NCBI GenBank assembly: GCA_041398005.1
Contig: JAWKVP010000015.1
Span: 27,518-91,517 of the forward strand
Length of the DNA: 64,000 nt
Reading direction: 5' to 3'
DNA from: JAGREO01 sp020446285
GTDB taxonomy: Bacteria > Pseudomonadota > Alphaproteobacteria > Geminicoccales > Geminicoccaceae
Shown one piece after another: positions 1-8,077 of this stretch. Under the pieces are notes generated by a model that was not told where the DNA came from, did not search any database, and saw only the letters and a program-made list of their open reading frames with translations. Made by a program: the position numbers and the translations under genes. Within the stretch, counting starts at the first letter, position 1, and each line of letters begins with the position of its first letter.

Positions 1-226
1 CGCCAAAGGATTCGGCCTTGTCGAGCAGGGTGCCGGCCTCGGCGAGCAGGCCGCGGGCCATGAGCTGTTCGGCGGCGTCGACGAGACGGTCCGGTGCGGC
101 GCGCGCGGCTTCCTCGTCCTCGATCACGACTCCCTGCGAACGGGCGGGAGTTTCCATGAAGAATGTCGCCGAAAGAAGCATGAGAGCGATCGCCGCGATC
201 CGGCGTGGGTATCGCATTGACGGCAT
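1..226 (-). CDS. Secreted protein of unknown function, cut by the left edge
   Basis: A minus-strand frame starts at the ATG at 226 and runs off the left end, so only the first 75 codons are visible. The N-terminus has basic residues, a hydrophobic stretch (AAIALMLLSATFF) and an Ala-rich cleavage region around residue 30, which is a normal signal peptide. The mature part that follows (AEQLMARGLLAEAGTLLDKA) resembles a TPR-type helix pair, so a periplasmic repeat protein is possible. A second in-frame ATG at 217 could be the start. The function cannot be named from this fragment. Confidence 0.6.
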   Translation of the reverse strand, partial: MPSMRYPRRIAAIALMLLSATFFMETPARSQGVVIEDEEAARAAPDRLVDAAEQLMARGLLAEAGTLLDKAESFG

Positions 227-306
227 GAGGGATCAATTCCGGACTGTGATTATTCAACCAAGGGTTTACAAACATTGCCGCAGGAACTCAAGTGCCGGAC
301 GCCTGT

Positions 307-1122
307 TCAGGGCGCCGCGGGCGGTTCCGCGTCACTCGGTATGCCGGCGAGGTGGCGATAAACGGCGACCGCCCGGTTGATGTGCGATGCCTTCGCCGGC
401 AGGAGCCAGGCGGGCAGGTTGGCGGAATTGCCGGAGAGAAGGTAGAAATCCAGCCCGTCCTCGCCATTGCGCTCGACGGCCACGACCGAGCGCAGGGAGC
501 CCACCGGCAGCACGGTCAGGCCCATCATGGTCGATGCGGTGACGTTCTCGAACGTTATCACGATTGCGTTCTCATCCCGACGCACCACCTCCATGCGCAT
601 CACGATCGCACTGAGCGGATCGGAATCGTCCTGCAGGGCAAAAAAGACGGCCCCCGTCACGAGCTCGCCCGGTGCGGGATCGGTACCGGCCTGCTCCGGA
701 TCGGGGCCGGAAAGTGCCTGCGTCTCGCTCACCAGCAAGCGCCATTCCTGCCTCGATTTCGACCAGTATCGAACCGTCTCGAGCGTGGAGAATGCGGCAA
801 TCCGGGCGATGACCTGATCGAGCGACGTGTTCGCCGGCGAGGCCCTGAGCGCCACGAGCGTTGCCGGCGGCGTCTCGAAACGCAGACCGAGACAGGCGGG
901 AAGGGCGTAGGCGGCGATGGCATCCGCCTCGTCGAGGACGATGACCGACGGTTCCGCCCCCGGTCCGGCGGATTCGGGCACCGCGACGTCGTCGAGACAG
1001 GCCGCTCCGGCCCCGGATGCGAGGAGGAAGAAGAGGAGAAACACGGCCGCCACTCTGGCGGCACGCCTCAAGCCCTGCGCGCTGGCGGCGCGCCTCGTCA
1101 AGCCTTGCCTGCGGTGCATCAT
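307..1122 (-). CDS. Secreted protein of unknown function coupled to an OpgC-like gene
   Basis: The protein has 271 residues. The N-terminus is basic with a hydrophobic core (VAAVFLLFFLLASGAGA) and an Ala-Cys cleavage region, so it should be exported to the periplasm. The frame is open further upstream, but the ATG at 1122 is preferred because it overlaps the stop codon of the upstream acyltransferase-like gene as ATGA and puts the signal peptide at the N-terminus. I do not recognise the family. The coupling suggests that it works with the membrane acyltransferase, perhaps in modification of periplasmic glucan or another envelope polymer; that is inference from position only. Confidence 0.6.
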   Translation of the reverse strand: MMHRRQGLTRRAASAQGLRRAARVAAVFLLFFLLASGAGAACLDDVAVPESAGPGAEPSVIVLDEADAIAAYALPACLGLRFETPPATLVALRASPANTSLDQVIARIAAFSTLETVRYWSKSRQEWRLLVSETQALSGPDPEQAGTDPAPGELVTGAVFFALQDDSDPLSAIVMRMEVVRRDENAIVITFENVTASTMMGLTVLPVGSLRSVVAVERNGEDGLDFYLLSGNSANLPAWLLPAKASHINRAVAVYRHLAGIPSDAEPPAAP

Positions 1123-2333
1123 GCGGATCCGACCTCCGCTGCCGGTGGCATCGTGTTCGCCCGCGCGGGCGGCGGGCGGCGCCAGGGTTCCTGCTTGTAC
1201 CAGCTGACGATGTAGGCAACGGCAATCACGCTCGCGAGCCCGACAATGTTGACAACGGCCCAGGTGAACATCGTTCTTCCCCACTCGTCAAGCACCACGC
1301 CGAGCACACGCGCGAACGCCATCGAGAAGAGGAAGGTGGCGAGCGCCTGCTGGCCGACCTTCTCCACCATCGACAACGGCCAGCGGCGCAGCCAGTGCTC
1401 GCGGCGGCGTACCGCGAGGACGGCGAGATAGGAGAGCACGAGAATGTGCAGGAGGCGCAGCGGGTGCTCGTTGGTCTTGAAGATCGCCGCCTGGTCCCAG
1501 TAGGTCAGATCCTTGAGCCAGAGCGCGTCGTGGATGGCCTGGAGTGTCGGGTTTCCGACATAGATCTGCCAGCGGCTCACCGGCACGAGGACGAGAACGA
1601 AGACGATGCCGGCCAGCGCCAGCCGCCAGTCGGGTGGAGGTGGCCGGATCCAGCCGCGACTGAGCATGAATCCGGTGAAGAACAGGAGCTGCCACGCCAG
1701 CGGATTGAAGAACCACGGGCGGCCCGACCGGGGATCGGCGCTGAATTCGAGGTCGAGGATCCATGTCGCCGCGTAGAGGCCCACGCAGAACGCGATTGCC
1801 GCCGCCGTGTGCCATCGCTGGAGAAGAACCACCAGCGGCGTCATCAGCAGGATGACGAAATACATCGGCAGGATATCGAAATAGTTCGGCACCCAGGAAA
1901 AGGTCATCAGGCCGACGAGCGCCATCTCGGTATCGTCGACGAAGGCATTGATGCCGAGCGAGATGACATAGTTCTTGACTTCTTCGCCGACATACCAGGT
2001 CGAGAGCACCGAGATTGCGGCGATGCTCCAGAAAAGGCCGACATGCGCCCAGTAGATCTGCCAGCAGCGAAACAGGATGCGTCGCGTTCCGGTCCACCAG
2101 CCATGCCGTTCGAACGTGCCGCCGAAGGCGATGGCGGCGGCGAAGCCGGAGCAGAACACGAACATTTCCGCCGCGTCCGAAGGGCCGAAGCGTGCTGGGA
2201 TGAAGTTGGCCCAGTGATTGCCCGGAACATGGGCGACGAGAATGATGAGCATGGCGAAACCGCGCCACACGTCGAGGCGCGGATCGCGGACCGATCGGCC
2301 GGGGGCTGCGGCAGGACTGTTTGCTTGAGGCAT
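1119..2333 (-). CDS. opgC: OpgC-like membrane acyltransferase
   Basis: The 404-residue protein has about ten hydrophobic segments. Near the N-terminus it carries RDPRLDVWRGFAM followed by a His in the first membrane segment (ILVAHVPGNHW), which is the pattern of the OpgC/acyltransferase-3 group. In E. coli and relatives OpgC adds succinyl groups to osmoregulated periplasmic glucans in the inner membrane. The frame extends upstream to 2624, but that part is basic, low-complexity and unlike the family, so the ATG at 2333 is chosen. The gene runs into the next one by a 4-base overlap. No glucan synthesis genes (opgGH, ndvB) are in the window, so the real substrate is unknown. Confidence 0.8.
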   Translation of the reverse strand: MPQANSPAAAPGRSVRDPRLDVWRGFAMLIILVAHVPGNHWANFIPARFGPSDAAEMFVFCSGFAAAIAFGGTFERHGWWTGTRRILFRCWQIYWAHVGLFWSIAAISVLSTWYVGEEVKNYVISLGINAFVDDTEMALVGLMTFSWVPNYFDILPMYFVILLMTPLVVLLQRWHTAAAIAFCVGLYAATWILDLEFSADPRSGRPWFFNPLAWQLLFFTGFMLSRGWIRPPPPDWRLALAGIVFVLVLVPVSRWQIYVGNPTLQAIHDALWLKDLTYWDQAAIFKTNEHPLRLLHILVLSYLAVLAVRRREHWLRRWPLSMVEKVGQQALATFLFSMAFARVLGVVLDEWGRTMFTWAVVNIVGLASVIAVAYIVSWYKQEPWRRPPPARANTMPPAAEVGSA

Positions 2334-2431
2334 GCTTCGTTCTGGGGTTAGTTGACTGCGGCGTTCACATGGCAAGCATCGCCGGGCGAGGCAAGCCCAT
2401 GACGCAATGAACCACAGGATGGTGAGCCTCC

Positions 2432-3046
2432 GTGACACTCGACCTCTATCTTTTTCGCCATGGCGAGACCGTCTGGAACCGTCAGCGGCGTATGCAGGGG
2501 CACAAGGACTCGCCGCTGACGGCGCGCGGCGTCGCCCAGGCGCAGGCCTATGGCCGTACTCTTTCCGGCCTGTTGCGTGATCCGCGCGAATACGAGCTTC
2601 TGGCGAGCCCGCTCGGCCGGGCATGGCAGACGGCGGTGCTCCTTTGCGAGGGCATCGGCCGCGATCCCGGCGACATCCGCCACGACGATCTTCTCCGCGA
2701 GATGACCTGGGGCGACTGGGACGGCATGACCGCTTGCGAGATCGAGGCGCGGGATCCCGAACTGTGGCAGGCGCGGATCGACGACAGGTTCAATATCGCC
2801 CCGCCGGGCGGCGGCGAGTCCCAGCAGGACATCGTCGACCGGGCGTCGCGCTGGCTCGCGCAAATGGCCGGACGCGGCAGGGTCATCGCCGTGTGTCATG
2901 GCGCCCTCGGGCGTGCGATCCGCTGCGCGTGGCTCGGCGAACCGGCGGAACGGATGCTGGAGATGTCGGAACCGCAGGACGCGTTCTTCCGTCTGGCCGC
3001 GGGTGACATCGAAGAGATCGCCTGTGTCGCCGCGAAGACGGAATGA
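2432..3046 (+). CDS. Histidine phosphatase family protein (phosphoglycerate mutase-like)
   Basis: The protein has 204 residues. It has the catalytic RHGETxWN motif at about residues 9-16 and the second active-site His in VCHGALGRAI at about residue 150, the two signatures of the histidine phosphatase superfamily. Members transfer or remove phosphate through a phospho-His intermediate. The start is a GTG at 2432, because no ATG precedes the motif. It is divergent from the opgC-like gene. Substrate specificity (phosphoglycerate, alpha-ribazole phosphate or other) cannot be read from the sequence, and no cobalamin genes lie nearby. Confidence 0.88.
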   Translation: MTLDLYLFRHGETVWNRQRRMQGHKDSPLTARGVAQAQAYGRTLSGLLRDPREYELLASPLGRAWQTAVLLCEGIGRDPGDIRHDDLLREMTWGDWDGMTACEIEARDPELWQARIDDRFNIAPPGGGESQQDIVDRASRWLAQMAGRGRVIAVCHGALGRAIRCAWLGEPAERMLEMSEPQDAFFRLAAGDIEEIACVAAKTE

Positions 3047-3240
3047 ACTGTCAACACGCTTTCAAAGTGATCGGTGTGAGGTATTAAAAAACTATAACGA
3101 TATTCTCCTTTTTCTATATGTGCGCATGCGGTAGTGACGCCGGATGCGGATTCGAAAATGCCGAATTCCACAAGCCCTCAAAGATCAATTCGATGTCAGA
3201 ATCATCAATGTTTCGTTTTCACCGGCCGGGTTGACCATCC
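3047..3240. other. AT-rich intergenic segment
   Basis: This stretch is visibly poorer in GC than the surrounding genes, with runs such as attaaaaaactataacgat around 3083-3102. It follows the histidine phosphatase stop codon and precedes the hypothetical gene at 3241. It probably holds the promoter of that gene. No clean paired -35/-10 boxes or hairpin can be named. Confidence 0.4.
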
Positions 3241-3762
3241 ATGCCGGAAATCTCGTTCTTCAACCCCTTTCTCTGGTCGCGTCGTCATCCGGGCAAGTCA
3301 TCGATCGCGGATGCCAGTCCGGTGACACCCCGGCTTTCGGGCCGGCCGCTGCGTCCGGACCGCGACGCCTTGCTGAAGATGGCGCGCGCCCTTCGCGAGG
3401 CGCGCAGTCTGCTCATGCGCTCGAACTGGGGCGGCGAACGGGCGGGTGCCGGATCATTGGCGCCGGCCGTCGAGCCGGGATCTCCTGCGGATGACAACCC
3501 TGTGACATGCGCCCACACCATCCCCTTCAACATGCTGTGCCGCGAGCTCGAGAACGACGATCTGCGGTTCTTCACGCGGCTCCTGCATCGCGCGGCGCAG
3601 ATCCAGTCGAACTTTGCCTTCGAGGACGTCTTCCAGTTCAGCGACGCGCCTGCCACGCGGGCCGAGGACATCGTCAATCTCTACGACATGGCGCTCGCGC
3701 TGCTGCGTGACGAGACGCGGAACGTGGCCCTGTCCGCGCCGGACGATCGCGCTGCGGAATGA
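3241..3762 (+). CDS. Hypothetical protein, about 173 residues
   Basis: The frame shows the third-position GC preference of its neighbours and a soluble, helix-rich composition. The second half (LENDDLRFFTRLLHRAAQ) looks like a folded helical domain, while residues 65-85 are Gly/Ala/Pro-rich and probably a linker. I do not recognise the family. No good ribosome-binding site precedes the ATG at 3241, so the start could be further inside. It lies downstream of an AT-rich 190-base segment and converges on exonuclease III. Confidence 0.5.
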   Translation: MPEISFFNPFLWSRRHPGKSSIADASPVTPRLSGRPLRPDRDALLKMARALREARSLLMRSNWGGERAGAGSLAPAVEPGSPADDNPVTCAHTIPFNMLCRELENDDLRFFTRLLHRAAQIQSNFAFEDVFQFSDAPATRAEDIVNLYDMALALLRDETRNVALSAPDDRAAE

Positions 3763-3777
3763 TGAGCGGCCGGTGAT

Positions 3778-4590
3778 TCAGTCGTCCTGCTGCGGCAAGT
3801 CCAGGTCGATCGTGACCGGGACATGGTCGGAGGGCTGGTCCCAGCCACGCGCCTCGCGGGTGATCGTGGCATCGCGCAGGAACGGCGCGAGTGCCGGCGA
3901 CAGCCATATGTGATCGAGCCGGCGTCCGCGATCGGAGGCGGACCAGTCGCGTGAGCGGTAGCTCCACCAGCTGTAGAGCTTGCGGTCGGTCGGGATGATC
4001 TCGCGGATCGCATCGACGAAGCCGTGGCTTTCCTGCAGCGCCGCGAGTTTCTCCACCTCCACGGGCGTGTGGGACACGACCTTGAGCAGCTGCCTGTGGC
4101 TCCAGACATCGTTTTCATGCGGTGCGATGTTGAGATCGCCGAGCAGGAGGATCTGCCGCTGGTCGTCGCTGTTGCGGGCGAACCAGTCGCGCAGCTCGTC
4201 GAGCATGTCGAGCTTGTGGCGGAATTTGGGGTTCTGCTCGACATCGGGGATATCGCCGCCCGCCGGAACGTAGAGATTGTGCAGTTCGATCCCGCCCGGC
4301 AGCCGGCATTCGAGATGCCGGGCCTCCTCCTTGCCGCACCAGTCGTGCGTGACCATGCCGTCGAGGGGAATGCGCGACAGCACCGCGACCCCGTGATAGG
4401 CTTTCTGGCCGTGCACGAGGCGATGCGTATAGCCGAGTGCCTCGAACATCTCGTGCGGGAAGAGTTCGGACGCGACCTTGATTTCCTGCAGGCAGAGAAT
4501 GTCCGGGTCGATCTCGTCGCGGATACGCTTGAGCATCGATTGACGCAGGCGGACGGAATTGGCGTTCCAGCTCGTTATGCGAAGGCGCAA
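3778..4590 (-). CDS. xthA: Exodeoxyribonuclease III (AP endonuclease)
   Basis: The protein has 270 residues, the normal length of the ExoA/XthA family. Visible motifs are SWNANSVR at the N-terminus, LQEIK (metal-binding Glu), HGVAVLSR, LLLGDLNIAP (catalytic Asp and Asn), GRRLDHIW and the C-terminal SDHVPV with the catalytic Asp-His. The enzyme cleaves DNA 5' to abasic sites and removes 3' blocking groups in base-excision repair. The ATG at 4590 gives the expected N-terminus. It is transcribed toward the hypothetical gene at 3241. Confidence 0.96.
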   Translation of the reverse strand: MRLRITSWNANSVRLRQSMLKRIRDEIDPDILCLQEIKVASELFPHEMFEALGYTHRLVHGQKAYHGVAVLSRIPLDGMVTHDWCGKEEARHLECRLPGGIELHNLYVPAGGDIPDVEQNPKFRHKLDMLDELRDWFARNSDDQRQILLLGDLNIAPHENDVWSHRQLLKVVSHTPVEVEKLAALQESHGFVDAIREIIPTDRKLYSWWSYRSRDWSASDRGRRLDHIWLSPALAPFLRDATITREARGWDQPSDHVPVTIDLDLPQQDD

Positions 4591-4682
4591 ACCATTCTCC
4601 CGGTGCTGCGGCGTTGATCGACGGAGCCGTCATTGCCAGCATGGGAGGAAGGGTGCAAGCGTCGAAGGGAGAACGGCGGGTC

Positions 4683-5147
4683 ATGAGCAAACGGTTGCTG
4701 ATTCTGGCGCATGCACCATCGGACAATACGCTCGCCCTGCGCGATGCGGCGGCGAGAGGCGCGCGCCGCGGCGATGTCGAGGGCGTGGAGGTGGATGTGC
4801 GCGGGCCGTTCGACACGATGCCCGAACATGTCCGCGGCTGCGACGCGCTGCTTCTCGGAACGACCGAGAATCTCGGCTACATGGCCGGTGCGGTGAAGGA
4901 TTTCTTCGATCGTTGCTATTATCCGTGCATGGACGCAACCGAGGCGCTGCCCTTCGCCTTCTATGTACGGGCGGGGCATGATGGTACGGGAACGCGCCGG
5001 GCGATCGAGAGCATCACCGGCGGCCTGCGCTGGAAGGCGGTCCATGAACCGCTCGTCTGCCGGGGCGCATGGAACGAGAATTTCCTTGCGCAGACCGAAG
5101 AGCTCGGTCTTTTCATGGCGGCGGGGCTGGAGGCCGGAATCTTCTGA
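4683..5147 (+). CDS. Flavodoxin-like NAD(P)H oxidoreductase
   Basis: The protein has 154 residues counting from the ATG at 4683. It begins with a beta-strand LLILAHAPSDNT, the phosphate-binding turn of flavodoxin-like folds. The central segment LLLGTTENLGYMAGAVKDFFDR is typical of small FMN-dependent reductases. The frame is open to 4614, but the shorter start places the first strand at the N-terminus. It probably uses FMN to reduce quinones or other small acceptors in the cytoplasm; the substrate is unknown. Confidence 0.75.
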   Translation: MSKRLLILAHAPSDNTLALRDAAARGARRGDVEGVEVDVRGPFDTMPEHVRGCDALLLGTTENLGYMAGAVKDFFDRCYYPCMDATEALPFAFYVRAGHDGTGTRRAIESITGGLRWKAVHEPLVCRGAWNENFLAQTEELGLFMAAGLEAGIF

Positions 5148-5224
5148 GACGGTGCCTGCGGCGTTCGCGGCCTGTACGGCCGGCCCCGTCGGTTCGACAC
5201 GAAGCCAGGGGAGGCGTTTCGGTC

Positions 5225-6121
5225 ATGCTGTCATCTAGTGACATCGAGTTCTATCATGAGAACGGCTACATTCTCGTCGAGGATGTGGTTGATCCGGCAT
5301 TGCTTGCAGAGATGAACAAGGTGACATCCGAGTTCATCGAGGCGTCGAGGGAGATCACCGAAAGCGACGATGTCTTCGATCTCGACGAGGGGCATTCGCG
5401 CGAGACGCCGAAGCTGACGCGCATCAAGCTGCCGACCAAGCGTCACCCGGTCTTTGCCCGCGGCCTGCGCGAGCGTCGCGTTCCCGAGGTGCTGCGCGAC
5501 CTGCTCGGCGAGAATGTGGCGTTGCAGACGAGCAAGCTCAACACCAAGGCGCCCGGCGGCGGTGCTGCCGTCGAATGGCACCAGGACTGGGCCTTCTATC
5601 CGTACAGCAATGACAGCCTGCTCGCCTGCGGGCTCATGCTCGAGGATGTCGGGCAGGACAACGGTCCGCTCATGGTCATTCCCGGAACCCACAAGGGACC
5701 GGTGCTCAGCCACCACAATTCGAGGGGCGAGTTCTGCGGCGCCATCGATCCGGACGATCCGCTGTTCGACATGGACAAGGCGGTGACGCTCACCGGCAGG
5801 GCCGGGTCGATGACCGTGCATCATGTGCGCATCCTCCACGGCTCGGCACCGAACATGAGCGACCGGGCACGGCGGATCCTGTTCTACGAATGCCATGCCG
5901 CCGATGCCTGGCCGCTGCTGGGTTCGGGAAGCTACATCCAGTCGCAGGGGCCGAAGGTGTTGTGGGACGATTATCTCGAGCGCATGATCATCGGTCAGCC
6001 GAGCCTCGAACCGCGCACCGAGACTGTGCCCATTCGCCTGCCGCTGCCGCCGGCACCGGTCGGCGGCTCGATCTTCAAGACGCAGAAATCGGGAGGGGCG
6101 CGCAGTGCCTTCGCAACCTGA
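5225..6121 (+). CDS. Phytanoyl-CoA dioxygenase family protein (PhyH)
   Basis: The protein has 298 residues. It contains the Fe(II)-binding H-x-D pair at H119-Q-D121 and the distal His in VRILHGSAPN at about residue 205, followed by an Arg-rich stretch (RARRILFYE) that would bind 2-oxoglutarate. These residues mark the PhyH branch of non-haem iron, 2-oxoglutarate-dependent oxygenases, which hydroxylate small molecules. A GGGAGG ribosome-binding site sits just before the ATG at 5225. The stop codon lies inside the next gene (17-base overlap), so the two are co-translated. The substrate is not identifiable. Confidence 0.88.
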   Translation: MLSSSDIEFYHENGYILVEDVVDPALLAEMNKVTSEFIEASREITESDDVFDLDEGHSRETPKLTRIKLPTKRHPVFARGLRERRVPEVLRDLLGENVALQTSKLNTKAPGGGAAVEWHQDWAFYPYSNDSLLACGLMLEDVGQDNGPLMVIPGTHKGPVLSHHNSRGEFCGAIDPDDPLFDMDKAVTLTGRAGSMTVHHVRILHGSAPNMSDRARRILFYECHAADAWPLLGSGSYIQSQGPKVLWDDYLERMIIGQPSLEPRTETVPIRLPLPPAPVGGSIFKTQKSGGARSAFAT

Positions 6122-6296
6122 GGAACGGCCGGAGCCGGGTCTGATCGACCGGCCGCCGCAGATCGTCAATATCGGGCTTGAGCTGTTCGCGCTCGAACTC
6201 GAGGCCGCCGGGGCCACGGTCGTGCATGTCGACTGGAGCCCGCCGGCGGGCGGCGATCCCGAACTCGCCGACCTGCTGTCGAGGCTCGGCGCCTGA
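6105..6296 (+). CDS. Small FdrA/YlbE-related protein
   Basis: The protein has 63 residues and starts at a GTG at 6105 with a strong GGGAGGGG site at 6091-6098. The core VNIGLELFALELEAAGATV followed by VHVDWSPPAGGDPELADLL matches the short conserved piece found in FdrA-domain proteins and at the start of YlbE/DUF1116 proteins, normally (N)VGL..F...L...G..VV.VDW.PPAGG. Those proteins sit beside acyl-CoA synthetase-like FdrA in purine or carbamoyl-type catabolic loci. Here the piece stands alone and overlaps the dioxygenase gene by 17 bases. It could be a small partner protein or a remnant of a longer locus. Confidence 0.7.
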   Translation: MPSQPEERPEPGLIDRPPQIVNIGLELFALELEAAGATVVHVDWSPPAGGDPELADLLSRLGA

Positions 6297-6345
6297 ACAG
6301 CGTGGTGCCGCCCGCTGACACGCCGGCACTCCCGAAGGGCTCCGC

Positions 6346-7257
6346 TCAGCCTTCGTCGTGCCGGCGCAACGCCTCGCGGTGGAACATGAACAAACCGCTC
6401 GCGACGATGACGGCGCAGCCGGCGGCCATCCACAGATCGGGCATGTCACCGAACAGCCAGTAGCCATAGCCGATCGCCCAGATCAGCTGGGTATAGATGA
6501 AGGGCGACAGGATCACAGCACTCGCCATCGAGAGGGCGCGGATCAGGATGAGATGGCCCAGCACCGCCAGCAGGCCCATGCAGGCGAGCCCGCCCCACTG
6601 CAGCAATGTCAGCGGCTGCCAGTGAAACGGCACCACCAGCGACTGCGCGAGGGCGCCGATGGAGGCCATGTAGAACAGCATGGCGAGCGGCGTCTCGCTC
6701 GGCAGGCTGCCGATCATCCGGGTCAGGACCTGATAGAGGGCGAAACATGCGGCCGTGACCAGCGGCAGGACCAGCATCGGGTGAAAGCCGGCGAAGCCCG
6801 GCCGAATCACCAGCAACACGCCGAGAAAGCCCATGAAGATCGCCCCCAGCCGGCGAATGCCCACCCTTTCGCCCAGAAGCGGGATCGAGAGGAGCGTGAC
6901 GATGAACGGCGAGGTGAAAGTGATCACATAGGCATCGGCGAGCGGCACCACGGTCAGCGCCGTAAAGAGGCACATCGTCGCCACGGCGACGAGCAGGCCG
7001 CGGACGATCTGCGTCTTCAGCCGCCTCGTCGCGAGCAGACCGGCGAGGCCGACACGGGGAACGAGCACCAGCAGCAGTGCGAACTGGAAGAAATAGCGGC
7101 CCCAGACCACCTGGACGACCGGCATGTCCTGCGAGAGGACCTTGGCGAGCGTGTCCATGCTGGCGAGAACGAACATCCCGAGCACCATGAGCCCGATCGC
7201 CACCAGCGTCCGCGAGCGCGAATCCCCCATGTCCTGCAAACGGCCGTTCCACCTCAT
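6346..7257 (-). CDS. DMT-superfamily (EamA) transporter
   Basis: The protein has 303 residues with ten hydrophobic segments arranged as two EamA repeats. The N-terminal half contains SMDTLAKVLSQ and VVWGRYFFQFALLL, common in the RhaT/EamA group; the second half ends in LFMFHREALRR. Members export or import metabolites such as amino acids and nucleotides across the inner membrane. The ATG at 7257 is the first; an alternative ATG at 7230 would remove nine residues. The gene converges on the FdrA-like gene and has no obvious operon partner. Confidence 0.88.
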   Translation of the reverse strand: MRWNGRLQDMGDSRSRTLVAIGLMVLGMFVLASMDTLAKVLSQDMPVVQVVWGRYFFQFALLLVLVPRVGLAGLLATRRLKTQIVRGLLVAVATMCLFTALTVVPLADAYVITFTSPFIVTLLSIPLLGERVGIRRLGAIFMGFLGVLLVIRPGFAGFHPMLVLPLVTAACFALYQVLTRMIGSLPSETPLAMLFYMASIGALAQSLVVPFHWQPLTLLQWGGLACMGLLAVLGHLILIRALSMASAVILSPFIYTQLIWAIGYGYWLFGDMPDLWMAAGCAVIVASGLFMFHREALRRHDEG

Positions 7258-7383
7258 GCGATGCTTGTCCGCGCATTTCCCGGCGAAGGCAACACGATCC
7301 GGCGCGGCGGACGGGCTTCATGTGTCGTGGTTATCGGGAATTTCCTGAATTGTGTAGAATTTGGCCGCAGATCGCCCTGCCGC

Positions 7384-7944
7384 TCAGGCGGCTCTTTCGA
7401 CCGGTGGCGGCATGACCATCGCCGCCCGTGCAGAACCTGCGAGTGGCGGGAATGGCGGGCCGGCGAGACCTGCGCGGCCGGGGCCGGCATGTTGCGCGGA
7501 TATTGCCCGAACGGTCCCTTGCCGGGTTTCCCGGAGCCTGTGCGCCGCGGCGTCTGCATCCGTTGCGGAGGTCGTGCCGGAAGGGGCCGGACCCGCGCCG
7601 TCATCGGCCGCGTCCGATTCTCCGTCGCCCTGAAGGGGGCGGGCGAAATACGGATTTTGCGGGGAAGGTGCTGGACGAACCTTTCCTGTCGATAGCCGGC
7701 TGAAGGATCCGCCTGCATGCCTTTCGGACTTGCGGCGCGCGGAGCGCCTGCGGATCGGCCGTGTCAGGAAATGGATCAGTATCAGAAGTTTCATCAGCGG
7801 ATGACCCAGAAGCCTCACCGCGGTGTTCTCATTGAGTCCGCTGGCGCGCGCCGCTTCTTGCGGCGAACAGCCATCGGCCACGCGCAGGGCGAAGTCGCCA
7901 ATGGCGCGCTTGATCGCGCAGAAATGGGGAGAGGTCTGGTCCAT
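7384..7944 (-). CDS. Small protein with an N-terminal helix-turn-helix-like segment
   Basis: The protein has 186 residues. Residues 8-50 (AIGDFALRVADGCSPQEAARASGLNENTAVRLL, read in two pieces) form a pattern typical of a helix-turn-helix of the terminase-small-subunit or resolvase type. The rest is rich in Ala, Pro, Arg and Gly and looks disordered, so the coding region could be shorter than drawn. The DNA upstream is AT-rich and contains an inverted repeat and three tandem units (separate entries). I do not recognise a named family. It may be an autoregulated DNA-binding protein. Confidence 0.5.
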   Translation of the reverse strand: MDQTSPHFCAIKRAIGDFALRVADGCSPQEAARASGLNENTAVRLLGHPLMKLLILIHFLTRPIRRRSARRKSERHAGGSFSRLSTGKVRPAPSPQNPYFARPLQGDGESDAADDGAGPAPSGTTSATDADAAAHRLRETRQGTVRAISAQHAGPGRAGLAGPPFPPLAGSARAAMVMPPPVERAA

Positions 7945-7958
7945 GGGGAAGTTATAGG

Positions 7959-7973
7959 AAATAGATCATATTT
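7959..7973. promoter_or_regulatory. Inverted repeat AAATA-GATCA-TATTT upstream of the HTH gene
   Basis: Perfect 5-base arms surround a 5-base centre, 15 to 29 bases upstream of the start codon of the minus-strand helix-turn-helix gene. The surrounding 60 bases are AT-rich in a GC-rich genome, as expected of a promoter or operator. Binding is inferred from position and symmetry only. Confidence 0.35.
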
Positions 7974-8034
7974 TGTGCAGGGTCTTTCGTATGCAATTTT
8001 ATGGACAAGCGGGTGATATACGGTGGTCGTTCGT

Positions 8035-8077
8035 CCGGTCATCGTCGGCCGATCATCGTCGCCCGGTCATCGTCGGA
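8035..8077. repeat. Three tandem 14-15 bp units (consensus cggtcatcgtcgg)
   Basis: Copies are at 8035-8049, 8050-8063 and 8064-8077, differing by one to three bases. The array begins inside the 3' end of the M20 peptidase gene (stop codon at 8067-8069) and extends into the intergenic region upstream of the helix-turn-helix gene. It may be a tandem operator or simple sequence slippage. Confidence 0.6.
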
